Positions 1 through 16,648 of a stretch of DNA of 20,000 nt are shown here, piece by piece (position 1 is the first letter of the stretch; every line of letters begins with the position of its first letter). This stretch comes from Chrysomallon squamiferum. Its lineage: Eukaryota; Mollusca; Gastropoda; Neomphalida; Peltospiridae. Where the stretch lies: assembly GCA_012295275.1 (NCBI GenBank), contig CM022667.1, forward strand, positions 19,123,410 to 19,143,409, in the 5' to 3' direction. A program made the translations under genes and the position numbers. The notes beneath the pieces were generated by a model that was not told the origin of the DNA, searched no databases, and worked only from the letters and a program-made list of their open reading frames with translations.

Positions 1-16
1 TGTGTGTGTGTGTGTG

Positions 17-93
<77 letters not shown>

Positions 94-206
94 ATATATA
101 TGTTGTATGTATGTATGTATGTATGTATGTATGTATGTATGTATGTATGTATGTATGTATGTATGTATGTATGTATGTATGTATGTATGTATGTATGTAT
201 GTATAT
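1..206. repeat. Compound microsatellite: TG, GA, TA and GTAT blocks
   Basis: (TG)n at 1-18, (GA)n at 20-90, (TA)5 at 91-100, then (GTAT)n to about 204. Open frames across it are repeat artefacts. It would lie in intron 1 of the candidate left-edge gene. Confidence 0.97.
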
Positions 207-495
207 GTGAATGCATGCGCCAGTACTATAAATATAACCAGTTATCATTTATATATTTCTGTGATTATTTTGACTGAACACAGAAGGCCAATGTTACGTA
301 CCATAATGTTGCTAGGCTGCTACTGTCAGTTACATAAAAAGATTAATTTTCGCAGGTACTAAGAATATTTACAAAAGCTTAAAATCCAAGACTAAAATAC
401 TCTAAATTCAATGCAGCTGATAAACAAGGCTGTCTTTTGTTTTTAAAATGAAAAAAAAAACAAGTGTACCTTTCCTTTACGTATCAAACTATTAC

Positions 496-594
496 CTTCA
501 TTTGATAGTTATGGAGTGTTTGCCTAAAGTCTTCCATTCTCACAGTATTATGTTTGCAATCTCTTGGGCGATATCCAAAATTATAGGCCGCCAT
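496..594 (-). CDS. Candidate first coding exon of an unidentified gene running off the left edge
   Basis: The ATG at 594 opens 33 codons (MAAYNFGYRPRDCKHN, then MEDFRQTLHNYQMK) that end in phase 0 at AAG|GTAATA. The start lies inside CAGATGGCGGC, a YY1-type motif often seen overlapping start codons of metazoan housekeeping genes. A GC-richer, CpG-containing stretch lies upstream (600-910), as expected of a promoter. I do not recognise the peptide, and no second exon is visible in 1-490, which holds microsatellites. The plus-strand open frame over the same bases (448-726) is treated as a shadow. Confidence 0.4.
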
Positions 595-597
595 CTG
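587..597 (-). promoter_or_regulatory. YY1-like motif overlapping a start codon
   Basis: Minus-strand CAGATGGCGGC. It matches the known YY1 core (AAGATGGCGGC) except at the first bases, and its ATG opens the 33-codon candidate exon. Confidence 0.4.
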
Positions 598-599
598 AG

Positions 600-2057
600 T
601 ACTGCGCTTTGTTTAATCCGTCTTCCTTTTAATAATCGAAAAACTGTCACACAAGAGCAGGGGCAAAAACGAAACAAACCCGATCGCTTTCCGTTTAACC
701 AGGTTGTAAGCGTGTCGTCATGGTGACAGTATACAGATGAACTGTTGTTGGCAGGCGTAGAATTGGCCTGTGCACGCGATAGAAAGTATACGGCGAATTC
801 TATTTCTTTTTTTTTTTTTTAAAATATACTACCTAGCCCGTGTTTAGCAGGACCCGCTGAACAATGCAGCGCACCGCGTTTAAACGTTTCGGTGTATTCA
901 GGGTGCCAGTCTAGTTGTTTTCAATGAAAGGTTCATTCAAAACTGAGCTGTTGGGAAGAATTCGGTTTTGGGAAAAAGTCATACAGTTTCTTTTATAGCT
1001 GAGAATTAAGTTAATATACTCACCTCGTATGTCTTTTCATTCTTCCACGACATAGTGCTGCAAAAGAATAAACATATATATATTTTTTTTATTCAGAAAA
1101 TTGCTTGTGTTAGTTTTGTCAAGAAAGGTAAATAGAGTGAAGTCTTCAAAAGATCTGCTTTCGTGTAACTTGTGTTGATTAGAAAGCAGGTAATTGTAAA
1201 CATCGGGTTTATTTTTAGTTGTATGAACTAAGCTGTAATTGAACTGACTGATTTTGAGTTGTGTGAACCATAGCTCATGGATTTATAAAAGAAACCATAA
1301 TTATGTTGAAAACTAATTTTACACAGTTATTAGAAGTAAAAAAATAAAAAGGAGAAAGAAATAGACTGAATACTTAAAAAAAACAAAACCCATCCATTAC
1401 TAACTAAACAATAAGATTAAACTAAATACCCACCAAGAATACCAAGAAGACCCATAATTATATATATATGTATATATAAAACCACACCAAAATTCACCAT
1501 CAACAGATGAAAAGTAAAGAAAACAATCCCGAATCTCATACATACATCCACACAAACTTTGTATATGCATAGTAACAAATATACCTAAAACGACATTATA
1601 CCTGTACATATGTACACAAATATAATTACACACTACATCTCCAAACGCACCCACATAATATACAGACACATACACTAACAAATATATATACAAACACAGA
1701 TATATGTGTACACATAATATACAGATACACTAACAAATATGTATATATACAAACTGAAAGCTGAAGCCGTAAAAAGTGAAATATTTAATAACATACGATT
1801 AACGACATTCTTGGCAAACGTTAATAGCCTCGAACTCGATCTGCTGTTTATTTGTAGTAAATCCATTTCAGCTTATTTCATTATTAGCCGATTTTCAGCA
1901 GTCAGAAAAAACACATTTTTTATGCAGAGGTCACGTGACAGACTAAGAAGACTAAAGGCTCCTGGTATGGAATCTTGATACAGCGCTTACTAATATTATG
2001 AGTTACAGTCGATTCTCTATTTAACGGACTCCTGTTTGCTGTAGTTCGGAAAATATA
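600..2057. other. Non-coding: possible promoter, then AT-rich DNA
   Basis: 600-910 is relatively GC-rich with several CpGs and could be the promoter of the left-edge candidate. From about 910 to 1680 I see no gene. 1440-1750 is rich in TATATA and CACA tracts. The open frames at 1400-1978 show no recognisable domain. Confidence 0.5.
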
Positions 2058-2227
2058 CGCATATTCTCGAAGCTATCGAAAAGCTTGTTAGGCATTTGGG
2101 AAATACTGAATTTACTGCTAGTGATGGGTGGCTTGGCAATAACATGGAGCATGATGAAGCTGGACATATAAAATCTGTGAATTTAGTTCAGTACATTATT
2201 CCACATTGCGAAATCAAAGGAAACTAA
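2058..2227 (+). pseudogene. Decayed fragment resembling a pogo/Tigger-type transposase DNA-binding region
   Basis: From about 2067 one frame reads HILEAIEKLVRHLGNTEF, then TASDGWLGNNMEHDE and on to a TAA at about 2227. The ILEAIEK...LG...F.AS.GWL pattern resembles the CENP-B-type helix-turn-helix of pogo/Tigger transposases, where F.AS.GWL..F is typical. No catalytic DDE region, intact start or terminal repeats are visible. The match is short and judged by eye. Confidence 0.35.
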
Positions 2228-2343
2228 CTTCTCTGTATTATTATTATACGTCGTTAATATAGTTATTTATGGTATTTCTAAAACCCAGGGTTTTTGTTTT
2301 TATTATTTTCAAAATATTCATTATATTGTTAAATATTGTGTTG

Positions 2344-2346
<3 letters not shown>

Positions 2347-2430
<84 letters not shown>

Positions 2431-2438
2431 GAGAGAGA
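2347..2438. repeat. (GA)n tract
   Basis: About 92 bases of GA with one TGA interruption at 2427-2430. Confidence 0.97.
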
Positions 2439-2439
2439 A

Positions 2440-3487
2440 TTGGTAAAAAGATATAAGAAAAAAGAAATCTCCAACAAATAAAAGTCTACCATAGAGATAC
2501 ATATAAAAAATTCAAGCAGTATGAACTTACCAAGAACAATCCCAAAATCTGTAGTCAAAACATATTTCAAATTTTCAAATCTTACTAAATCAAAAACATT
2601 TAAAACGTGTTATGATTTGTTTAGGTAAATTAATATTATATTGTTATAATGAGTGCTGTTTTTTCTGAATATTATATGCCTCATTAATTTCTTGCATGTG
2701 ATCTGTCAGAATCTACTTATTAGTCTGATATTAGCAGAGATCATTTGCACGCAATTTCTATCTAGATGAAGGATTCAATACTGAACTTCCCTGTCTTTTG
2801 TACTATAAACACAAAAATACTACCTCCCTGACATACCCACACATACATATCTACACTTATAGGTACACGCATACCGTTCATTAGTACTCAGAAATTGCAG
2901 GATTTTAGATAAGTAATAAGAACCAATAATAACAATGATATCGCCCAAACCAATAACAACAACAACAATAACAACAGCAGCAACAACAATTGACTTAGCG
3001 TACTGTTAACTTTCAGAAATAATTCGTTAAGAACATGATCATGACGAAGGATTATGAATACCAATGCTGAGTGTAATGTATTGATATTAATTTGATAAAG
3101 ACCTAATACTAGAATACAGTTCTGAACTTTGTAAATACGTAATTCTGGTTAATGTAAAAATAATTCAGTACAGATGTGTATCTTTGTCTGTGGTTGTGTG
3201 CTTCTTTGTGTATGCACATTCAGTATGCAATCACGTGTATGTATCCATGCATATACACGCACACACAAATACACACATAAAGTGAAGCACACGCAATTGC
3301 ACGCAGTCAGACGCACATACATACAAACACCGCTGATCTAGAATTCATTGTGAGACAAATACGACTGTTGATTAAGAATATACAAATTTAGTTAACTTAA
3401 AACAAAACAATAAATTACTATTGTTAATAATTCATGTATAAATTATTGTAAGCTCTGCAAGGGAATTATTGCCGTAACATATGTTAA
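2440..3487. other. Intergenic AT-rich DNA with simple-sequence patches
   Basis: No gene seen. 2935-2990 is a degenerate AAC/AAT/CAG run. 3181-3320 is alternating purine-pyrimidine DNA with GT-rich then CA-rich halves that form an imperfect inverted repeat. Confidence 0.5.
3196..3292. repeat. Imperfect inverted repeat (possible hairpin)
   Basis: The outer arm GTGTGCTTCTTTGTGT pairs with ACACATAAAGTGAAGCACAC, allowing two extra bases and one mismatch. Nearer the centre CGTGTATGTATCC faces GCATATACACG. The length is about 97 bases. Confidence 0.45.
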
Positions 3488-3866
3488 TTCTTGATCTATG
3501 ATTTAATACTGTGTCTGCTGCATATTTCATATTTGTTCTGAAGACGAATTTATATTTAAATAAATAATAGAGGTTTTAAAATTTTTAAAATATGGCGTAT
3601 CTCGGAAAAGTCGCTTTTTGAAAAATATACAAGTTCTTGATCTATGATTTAATACAGCGTCTTCTGCATATTTCATATTTCTTATTTTATTTTTTAATAC
3701 AAAATATGGCGTCTTTCGGTACAGTCGCTAGTTGAAAAATATACGAGTTCTCGATCTATGATTTAATGCAGTGTGTACTGCATAATTCACATTTGTTCTG
3801 ACGACGTTTTCACTTTTAAATAAATAATGGATTTCTTACAATTTTTCTAAAATATGTCGCAAATTG
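3488..3866 (+). repeat. Three-copy minisatellite, unit about 115-146 bases
   Basis: Units begin TTCTTGATCTATGATTTAAT at 3488 and 3634, and TTCTCGATCTATGATTTAAT at 3748. Shared blocks in order are CTGCATATTTCATATTTGTTCTG, a TTTAAATAAATAAT segment, AAAATATGGCGT.T and AGTCGC...TTGAAAAATATAC. The middle unit lacks about 32 bases present in the first. The third unit is the most diverged and ends near AAAATATGTCGC. Confidence 0.85.

Positions 3867-6602
<2,736 letters not shown>

Positions 6603-6690
<88 letters not shown>
6603..6690. repeat. (GA)n tract
   Basis: About 88 bases of uninterrupted AG. Confidence 0.98.
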
Positions 6691-6693
<3 letters not shown>

Positions 6694-7997
6694 AGGTACG
6701 TAATTAAAAATGCAACAATTAACCAGTTTAATTAATCATTTTATTAACATACTGTTTTACAATAAAACTGCATTTGTATAACAAAAAAGAAGAAGAAAAT
6801 CACAGAACTATTAAACCGGATCCCGAAAGAGAAACGCATTTCTATTAAAACAGTAAATAAATAACAGGCATCTTTATTAATAACGAGCAAGATATCTATT
6901 CAAGGGAGCTAACTTTTGTCAAACTACATAAACACGACACAGCTGAATTGAGTACAGATTTTGTGGTATAGATTTTTGTGCAAGAAGGAAAGCTATCAAA
7001 GATATTGATTATTTCCAATCACAGGTAATCCTTTGAAGGTCAGATCAAAACACGACACAATGGAAATTTTCTTTGTTTTTCTTTCGAACTGATGATTTAA
7101 GAAAGAGATAAAAAGTCGATAGTTACTTTTTCTTTTGATGAAAATTTCATGCTTTCTTTAGAACGGAAAGAAAATTTCTTCTTGTTCTTATTATTAGTTT
7201 TAGTATATAAGCAGTATTAGTAATATTAATATTATTATTAGTAGTAACAGATGTATTATTTTGTATACTAATAATAGTATACTACTATAGTAGCAATAGT
7301 ATTATTATTACTAGTAGTAGCGGTAGTATTAATAGTAGTAGTAAAAAATGAAATATAATGCTTAAGGTATTAATGCTGGTTAACAAAGGCATTTTGGCAT
7401 TTGGATATTGTCAAAGAATAAAAGATTTTCGTTGATCATATTCTGAAATTCAACTACAAATAATGATATATATGTTAATATTATACTGTGTTTATATATG
7501 TTCATAATATACATATGAATAAGTATTGGTTACACGAAAGCTATTGCACTACGCTAAAGAACAAATGTTCAGTAATAAATAAATAAAAAATAACAAAGAG
7601 CAAAGGACGAAATTCTTGACACTTTCTGAATGTGTGATTATCAGTAGGGAAACAGTTTATTTTAAAAAATAAAATTTATTTATCAGTGCATTTAAATGTG
7701 ATATCTGTGTTCATGAACCATTTAGAATTGTTTTTGTTTTTGTTTTATGGCATGGATATATCTGTCAATATGATTTTTCATTATAAAGAAAAAATTGCAA
7801 TAGTCATCCAAAAAAACAAAAAAAAACTGGAACATACTTACACATACATTTGCTAACATTTTCAAAGTGTATCATGTTCTTAATAAATGAAAAACTTACT
7901 AATCTGAATAAAAAAACCTTTCATGAACACATATTATTTCATTAACTGATTTTTATATATATATATATATATTTTTAAAATAATTTTTATAAGATAT
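6691..7997. other. Intergenic AT-rich DNA downstream of the DUF1330-like gene
   Basis: No gene seen. 7195-7350 is a degenerate trinucleotide field of TAT/TAG/TAA (many ACTAATAATAGTA-like words), and 7950-7971 is (TA)n. The last few hundred bases may include 3' UTR. Confidence 0.5.
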
Positions 7998-8003
7998 TTT
8001 AAT
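7998..8003 (-). terminator. Possible polyadenylation signal of the DUF1330-like gene
   Basis: ATTAAA on the minus strand about 80 bases past the stop. Canonical AATAAA copies follow at 7675-7680 and 7657-7662. Any of these could serve; none is decisive in such AT-rich DNA. Confidence 0.3.
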
Positions 8004-8080
8004 AATAAGTTTAAAATGAGAGGAAAAGGGAGTTAACTTCAAAGCGTTGTTGAACATCTCGAGAAGGTTCGTCCTGGGGT

Positions 8081-11244
<3,164 letters not shown>

Positions 11245-12320
11245 ATCTGTAAGAAAGAAAAAGTTTGTAATCTGACTTAAATGTAGCAGAATATTTGAAA
11301 TCGTTCATCAACACATTACTGAATATAAACCGTACGTCCTGCATACGTTTGAAAAGGTTAACTTGCGTAATACAGTCAGTTTAGTGGATCACACATTACG
11401 TAACAGTTCAGGTGTACAGTTTTTACTGTTTGTGTATTAGATCAAAAAATATATTAATGGGATATCTACAAAGAGTGAAATTTTCTAAACATTTCCCAAG
11501 AATATTTTTCTTAAATGTTAACTGAAACTCCATGTACAAATATTACTCGTAAAGTGAATATTGTTATGAATTTGCGCACATTTGAACACAAGTAATTTTA
11601 AGATAGTCAAGCGTTAAAACATATTTAATGATTTTTTTTTTTTTTTTTTTTGACTGTTTGGAATTTTAAGTTGTTACATGGCTGTATTGTTCAGTTACAC
11701 ACAGTAACACATACAGATAACTCCAGTATGCAGTGTTTAAACCTACCACTCCTCCATGTGTTACTCATAATCGGAAATCTTTTGTATTGTGTATTTTTAA
11801 TAACTGTCATAGCGATTTGAAAATTGACAGCTAACATATTCAAAACAGGACAGTTTATAAGATAAGGTTTTTAGGTCATTATATGTGTTTGTATGTGAAT
11901 GGTAATCTGTTTTATCAACACGTCTGAAAAGAAATGGAGTTACAGTAAGCGATCAAGCGTTTAGTAGAGTTTTCGCTGTAATAGTTTTGACTGGTACAAG
12001 CTGAAACTTTATTGCCTACACCAGGGTGTTTGTTAAATAATAATTATAAAGTTGTGTTAAGTAATTAAAGAAACTTTTATTAGTGTGGGTAAAACACCTA
12101 AATGAATAAAATTGTAAATAAATAAATAAATAAAGAAATAAATAAATAAAAGAAAAGAAAAGAAAAGAAAATTAAAACAAAATTTAAAAATTACAACTAC
12201 TTCACAATTATTTATAAAATCCTTTGAAAAAGATCTTTACAGACATAATGAAATAAACTTACTTGTTTTCAACATTTAAATTACTTAAACGTACAAGCAC
12301 TTATATACAAATATACTACC

Positions 12321-12321
<1 letters not shown>

Positions 12322-12368
<47 letters not shown>

Positions 12369-12402
12369 TACAATCACACAAACACACACACACACACACA
12401 CC
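12322..12402. repeat. (CA)n, interrupted
   Basis: Two CA blocks (about 12322-12362 and 12382-12402) separated by degenerate CA-rich sequence. Confidence 0.95.
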
Positions 12403-13296
12403 CATGACACATAACATATACAAACTGATATGCATGCAGAAATACACCTTTCTATGTCCATACTTTTATACAGACACATTACATAAGCACACACCTTGAG
12501 GATTTCAATTATTTTTTAATCTGCATTTTACTGACACTTAAAGAACACTAACTTAACGTTTTAAGAAAATACATTAATCCACGCCTCGGTTGCCTGTCCT
12601 CATACTTGCCAACATTGCCGCTTTTAATTCCACCCCCACCCCCAATCCAACCGTTTGAATGAAATCAATAAGTATTAACCGAACACTGAATTGGGTGAAA
12701 TCCTACACCGTACCCCACGCGACACACAAAGGTGTGCACTGAAATGTGGGTCGAAGATAAAACAAGTTCAGATTGGTGTGCAGATAGTCCAGTATTTTAA
12801 CCGTTATCGGACTCACAGCAACATTCAACAGGTGTCGTATTACAAAATAGCGTTAAACAAAAACAGACCAGTTCAAAAAGCGTTATACAGCTGTAAGGCG
12901 TGTATTGTAGTCACAATGCCTATAGTTGGAAATATACAAAACAAAACCATTATACAGCAAATATACAAATATTTTTACACAAGTATTGGATTATATTATA
13001 ACAAAACCCTTTATTCAAGCATTATCTATCAGCTGGTCGATGTTTCTTTAAAAATAATGTCTGCTGGTGTCTGCTTTATTGAGAATAATTTTGAGGTTTC
13101 CAATCAGTTTATTAATATCATCATCATCATCATCACTGTTATTATTATTACGACTATTTAATCTATTATTATTTTCTTTCAATAACATTAAAACAGAAAA
13201 ATCTGATGATCTTTATTATTAAAATAGCATTTTACTCTAATGTTAATGGGTTTTTTGTGTTATATGTATGTGTTTAATGTATCAGACAGAAAAATA

Positions 13297-13333
<37 letters not shown>

Positions 13334-13445
13334 CAACACAAAGGGCACTAGCTAGAACGGGCAATTTCTCAATGACGCATGGAGAAAGACTGATCCTGAA
13401 ATCAAATGTATTTCAAATGATAGCACTAAGTACTAAGCTTCCTAT

Positions 13446-13520
13446 TAATAAATTAATAAATAAATAAATACTAAATAAATAAATAAATAACATAACATAA
13501 CATAACATAACATAACATAA
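13446..13520. repeat. AAAT run followed by six CATAA units
   Basis: Tetranucleotide AAAT to about 13490, then exact pentamer CATAA six times at 13491-13520. Confidence 0.95.
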
Positions 13521-14650
13521 AAATAATTTCAAAAACAACAAATACAAAAAGTAGATTCACATATTACATATTATTTGTTTCTAAAGGTATAATTCACAAT
13601 GAAACTTGACAAAGAAAGGAAGAAAAACACACACAAAAAAAAAGAAAAAAGAACAACAGCAAATAAAAACTAACATCAAATAAATCCTAGTCTGATATTA
13701 ATGTGCTATAAATCGTCAATAATGCCATATAAATAAACGGTTAACAATTATTTGTCACTTTGTCGGTTATATCTGTGTTCAGTATCTGATTAAAAACATT
13801 TCTCTGTGAGTTGCACCCACCACGAATCTGTCAGATTTAGTGTTCCGTGTAACAAACGTACGTTATTATATATTTAACTTTCTAACATTTAGCTATTATA
13901 AAAAAAAAAAAAAAACAGCAGAAGAAAAAGAAAGAAACAAAAAAAGCTGTAGAATTAAAAGAGAAAATTAAAGGTTGAAAATAAAATAAAAAAAAAATAA
14001 ATAAAGAAAAAAAATAGAAATGAAATAAAAGAAAAAGATGTATCTTATTCATACCTAGCACAACATACACACGCATACGCACACACACACACAAATATAT
14101 CTATACACAGAGTAACATATAAACACATAGAAATACATATGTAAAAAACTAAACATTGCGCACGCATTTCACCTTACACACACATATATACGAACACACA
14201 CACACAAGAATAAATCGGATCGCACCTAAATACGCCTTCATAAACAGACATGTACACAAAATATCTGCACCCATCAACACGAATGGACACAAATATGCCT
14301 ACATCTATCATCCAGCCAGCCAGCCTTGAACTCTCGGCTAATTAGATATTGTCTTGAGATAATTAACCGAGACATAAAAATAACATTAAAATAGATTAAC
14401 TGACAAATAAAATAATAATAATAATACATTAAAAAAAATATATATATAAATAATTCATAACTTTGTCTGAACTGGTTTTGCTCGAAACGACCTAACAGCC
14501 ATGTATTTTTTTTTTTTTTTTTTTTTTTGCTGCAGAGAAATTTGACATTAAATTTGTTACGTGAGACCATTACAAAACCGATCAATAACTGATCAATAAA
14601 AGCCGATCTGTCTCAGAAATATCAAATTGCGATCCAACACGTGGCCTTAC

Positions 14651-14866
14651 CTGTTCGATTTGTGTTCCAGGTAAGCTGAGGTGAGGAATGAAACATCGAA
14701 AATAAATTAAATTTTCTTGTGCAAGGTCGCGATTCACTACGACCGACGTATCCCGTCGCAAAAACTTGTTTACCTTTGCTACGTGGTTACTAATAGGAAG
14801 TTTCGCTGTCATACCGGGGTTGTTTGTTTACTGCGTTCATTGTTCAAAAAAAATTGCTGCCATCTG
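14651..14866 (-). other. Candidate first exon (5' UTR, possibly 16 extra codons) of the DUF1330-like gene
   Basis: A strong CAG|GTAAGG donor ends at 14651. The frame that matches the downstream micro-exon (phase 1) is open back to about 14785 and has an ATG at 14696-14694, giving MFHSSPQLTWNTNRT then D|MPIKEN. That ATG has a poor context (T at -3). A YY1-like CAGATGGCAGC lies at 14866-14856 and may mark the transcription start. Other ATGs upstream (14863, 14812) are in frames that terminate or do not match, so they would be upstream ORFs. The apparent 76-codon open frame from 14812 does not splice in frame into the gene. Confidence 0.45.
14856..14866 (-). promoter_or_regulatory. Second YY1-like motif near the DUF1330-like gene start
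   Basis: Minus-strand CAGATGGCAGC, 10 of 11 bases identical to the motif at 587-597. Its own ATG opens only an eight-codon frame (MAAIFFEQ), so here it would mark a promoter or an upstream ORF rather than the main start. Confidence 0.35.
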
Positions 14867-15206
14867 CAGGTGAGGTTCAGGCCTAAAGAAAGATAACTGC
14901 GTCCTAGAGGTTAGTGAAGAGATCGATATTTTATTTCTTGCTTCGGTGATCTGGGAATGAGACCAATTCCCGATTGAAAAACAGTAACGGCGGAGAAAGG
15001 GGGGACAAGCTTACTCAATTTTATTGAACAAATACAAGCATCTTTAAATATGTTGTATCTATTTTCAGTTAAATCCTTTTTTTGATTACGTGGTCTGATT
15101 AATATTATTATTTAGATTTATGTAGATGCCAGTGTGTGTTTTTAATTTTGTATTATTATTATATTTTTTTTTCATATAGGCGTCTATCCGTTCATATATT
15201 TTTTTT

Positions 15207-15346
15207 ATAGTGTAAAGTAGTGACGTGTTGTTTAGTGTATTGTAGTTTAATGTAGTGAAGTATATTGTCGTCTGGTGTAGTGTAGTGAACTGTAATGTTA
15301 TATTCTGTAGTCTAGTTTAGTGTAGTATAGTGTCATGTAGTGTCTG
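15207..15346 (+). repeat. Degenerate pentamer field (TGTAG/TAGTG)
   Basis: The words TAGTG and TGTAG recur throughout about 140 bases, often in register of five (TGTAGTGTAGTG), with point changes and small indels. Confidence 0.7.
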
Positions 15347-15950
15347 TACTTACATGTGTGTTATTAATTTTTGAACTTCAGCCGTCTTTGACATTTATCA
15401 GTTATTTTTGTTTCTTTATTTTTAATACTTTACAGAAATAATGAAAAGTATTTTACATTTGCTTACACGATTCTGCGCACTCCCGTACACATACAAACGC
15501 ACACACATACTCCAATATTTTCACAAACAGAAACGAAGACGTACGCTATCACATACTGACATTTCAGACATTCCAAAATGAACATGAATTAATCTTCATT
15601 TAAAGAATACATTATTTATTTATTTATTCATTTTATTTTATTTTATTTTACTTTATTTTTATTTTTATATATATATTTTTTTTTAATTTCTTATTTATTT
15701 ATTTATTTTTTTATTATTTATTTATTTTATTTTTTGTTTCTCTAACCATTTCTCTTAAAACTGATTTGAAATCATCGTAATTTAATAATTAAATAAATTT
15801 ATTATTATTATTAACAACAACAATAAAAACAAAATCAAAACAACAGCAACTACAACAACAAAAAATAAATAAAAATAAAATAATAATAAAATAATAGCAA
15901 TAATAATTAAAACAGTATGTTAATTTCCACTGGACATCCTGTTTTGTCAG

Positions 15951-15990
<40 letters not shown>

Positions 15991-16014
15991 AATAATAATA
16001 ATAATAATAATAAT
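15951..16014. repeat. (GAT)n(AAT)n compound microsatellite
   Basis: About 40 bases of GAT run directly into about 25 bases of AAT. Confidence 0.95.
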
Positions 16015-16348
16015 ACGGGAAAATAACAGGCCGAACTGAATAAGCTTGTCAAATATTAAAATTTTTCTTTATTAAAAATTCAAATCAGACAACAGTTGAA
16101 AACAAGTCGATATATTCCTCCAGAATTTTCAGTTTTGTTTCGAAAATTATTACTGTTACAGCATCATTTGTTGTTGTTTTGGGATTTTTTTTTTTTTTCT
16201 TTTTCTTAAACTTCAAAACAGAAAATAAAACAGTTTTTAAAATTAAAATTCAAAACATATAAACATTTTGGAATCTAACTGTGTGTCTATGTACTGGATT
16301 TAAAAAAAAAACATCATTTTCAAGTATTTCATAGACATCCACATTAAG

Positions 16349-16356
16349 TGACGTCA
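16349..16356. promoter_or_regulatory. Second full CRE palindrome TGACGTCA
   Basis: A second perfect TGACGTCA exactly 300 bases from the one at 16649, on the other side of the candidate alternative exon. Confidence 0.3.
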
Positions 16357-16524
16357 TTAAAAAAAAATTCTGCTAACGGAAAAATTTCTTTGCCAGAACA
16401 TTGTATAAATTTCAAATGCTTCTGGCGAATTTTAATATTGTAATATATCAGATAAAAATTTCATTTTAATACTTATTAAATTAATTTTCAGTAATATTTC
16501 AAAATATCAGGCATTTTTACTGAC

Positions 16525-16543
16525 CTTCAGGACACCGATACAT
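16525..16543 (-). other. Candidate alternative first coding exon of the DUF1330-like gene
   Basis: On the minus strand ATG TAT CGG TGT CCT GAA G is followed by GTCAGT, a usable donor in phase 1. It would give MYRCPE-D-MPIKEN. The ATG has A at -3, and a full CRE palindrome lies about 110 bases upstream. The phase match has a one-in-three chance of being accidental, and the exon is tiny. Confidence 0.25.
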
Positions 16544-16648
16544 TTTGAGTGTCGTCTGCTGGAACACTGAATATGAAATGATAATATCGGCGAGACTCGT
16601 AGGTTTTTTTGCTCGAGATCGGAACATTACGTATATCTTCGATGAAAC

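Larger units (their letters stand above)
11247..14650 (-). other. Long intron or 5' flank of the DUF1330-like gene
   Basis: No supported exon. Simple repeats are poly-T 11632-11651, AAAT/AAAAG 12115-12170, CA 12322-12402, ATC/ATT 13117-13152, TA 13299-13331, AAAT 13446-13490, CATAA x6 13491-13520, A-rich 13900-14040, CA 14080-14094 and poly-T 14506-14528. The 156-codon plus-strand frame at 12691-13161 starts with TTG and ends in an Ile/Thr repeat run. Confidence 0.55.
14867..16524. other. 5' flank of the DUF1330-like gene, repeat-rich
   Basis: 14867-15010 is GC-richer, promoter-like DNA. 15207-15346 is a TGTAG/TAGTG-like field, 15612-15738 ATTT-rich, 15799-15912 AAC/AAAT-rich, 15951-15990 (GAT)n and 15990-16014 (AAT)n. 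No gene seen. Confidence 0.5.

Noticed and set aside
1930-1939. GTCACGTGAC (CLEAR/E-box palindrome), also at 19356-19365
   Set aside because: The second copy lies in coding sequence (KSRDW) and the first near a transposon relic. No promoter context supports regulation.
12691-13161. Longest non-repetitive plus-strand open frame (156 codons)
   Set aside because: It starts with TTG rather than ATG, has no recognised motif, and ends in an ATC/ATT microsatellite coding for Ile/Thr. It probably stays open by chance.
13446-13520. Regular repeats considered as a CRISPR array
   Set aside because: Pure tandem AAAT and CATAA units with no spacers, in an intron-bearing eukaryotic genome.
14582-14812. 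Minus-strand 76-codon frame starting MTAKLPIS
   Set aside because: It would reach the 14651 donor in phase 0, but the next exon needs phase 1, so the splice would shift frame and stop early. The region fits better as 5' UTR.
14869-14880. Plus-strand donor-like CTGCAG|GTGAGG suggesting a divergent transcript
   Set aside because: No open frame or partner exon on the plus strand. A single donor match is weak evidence.
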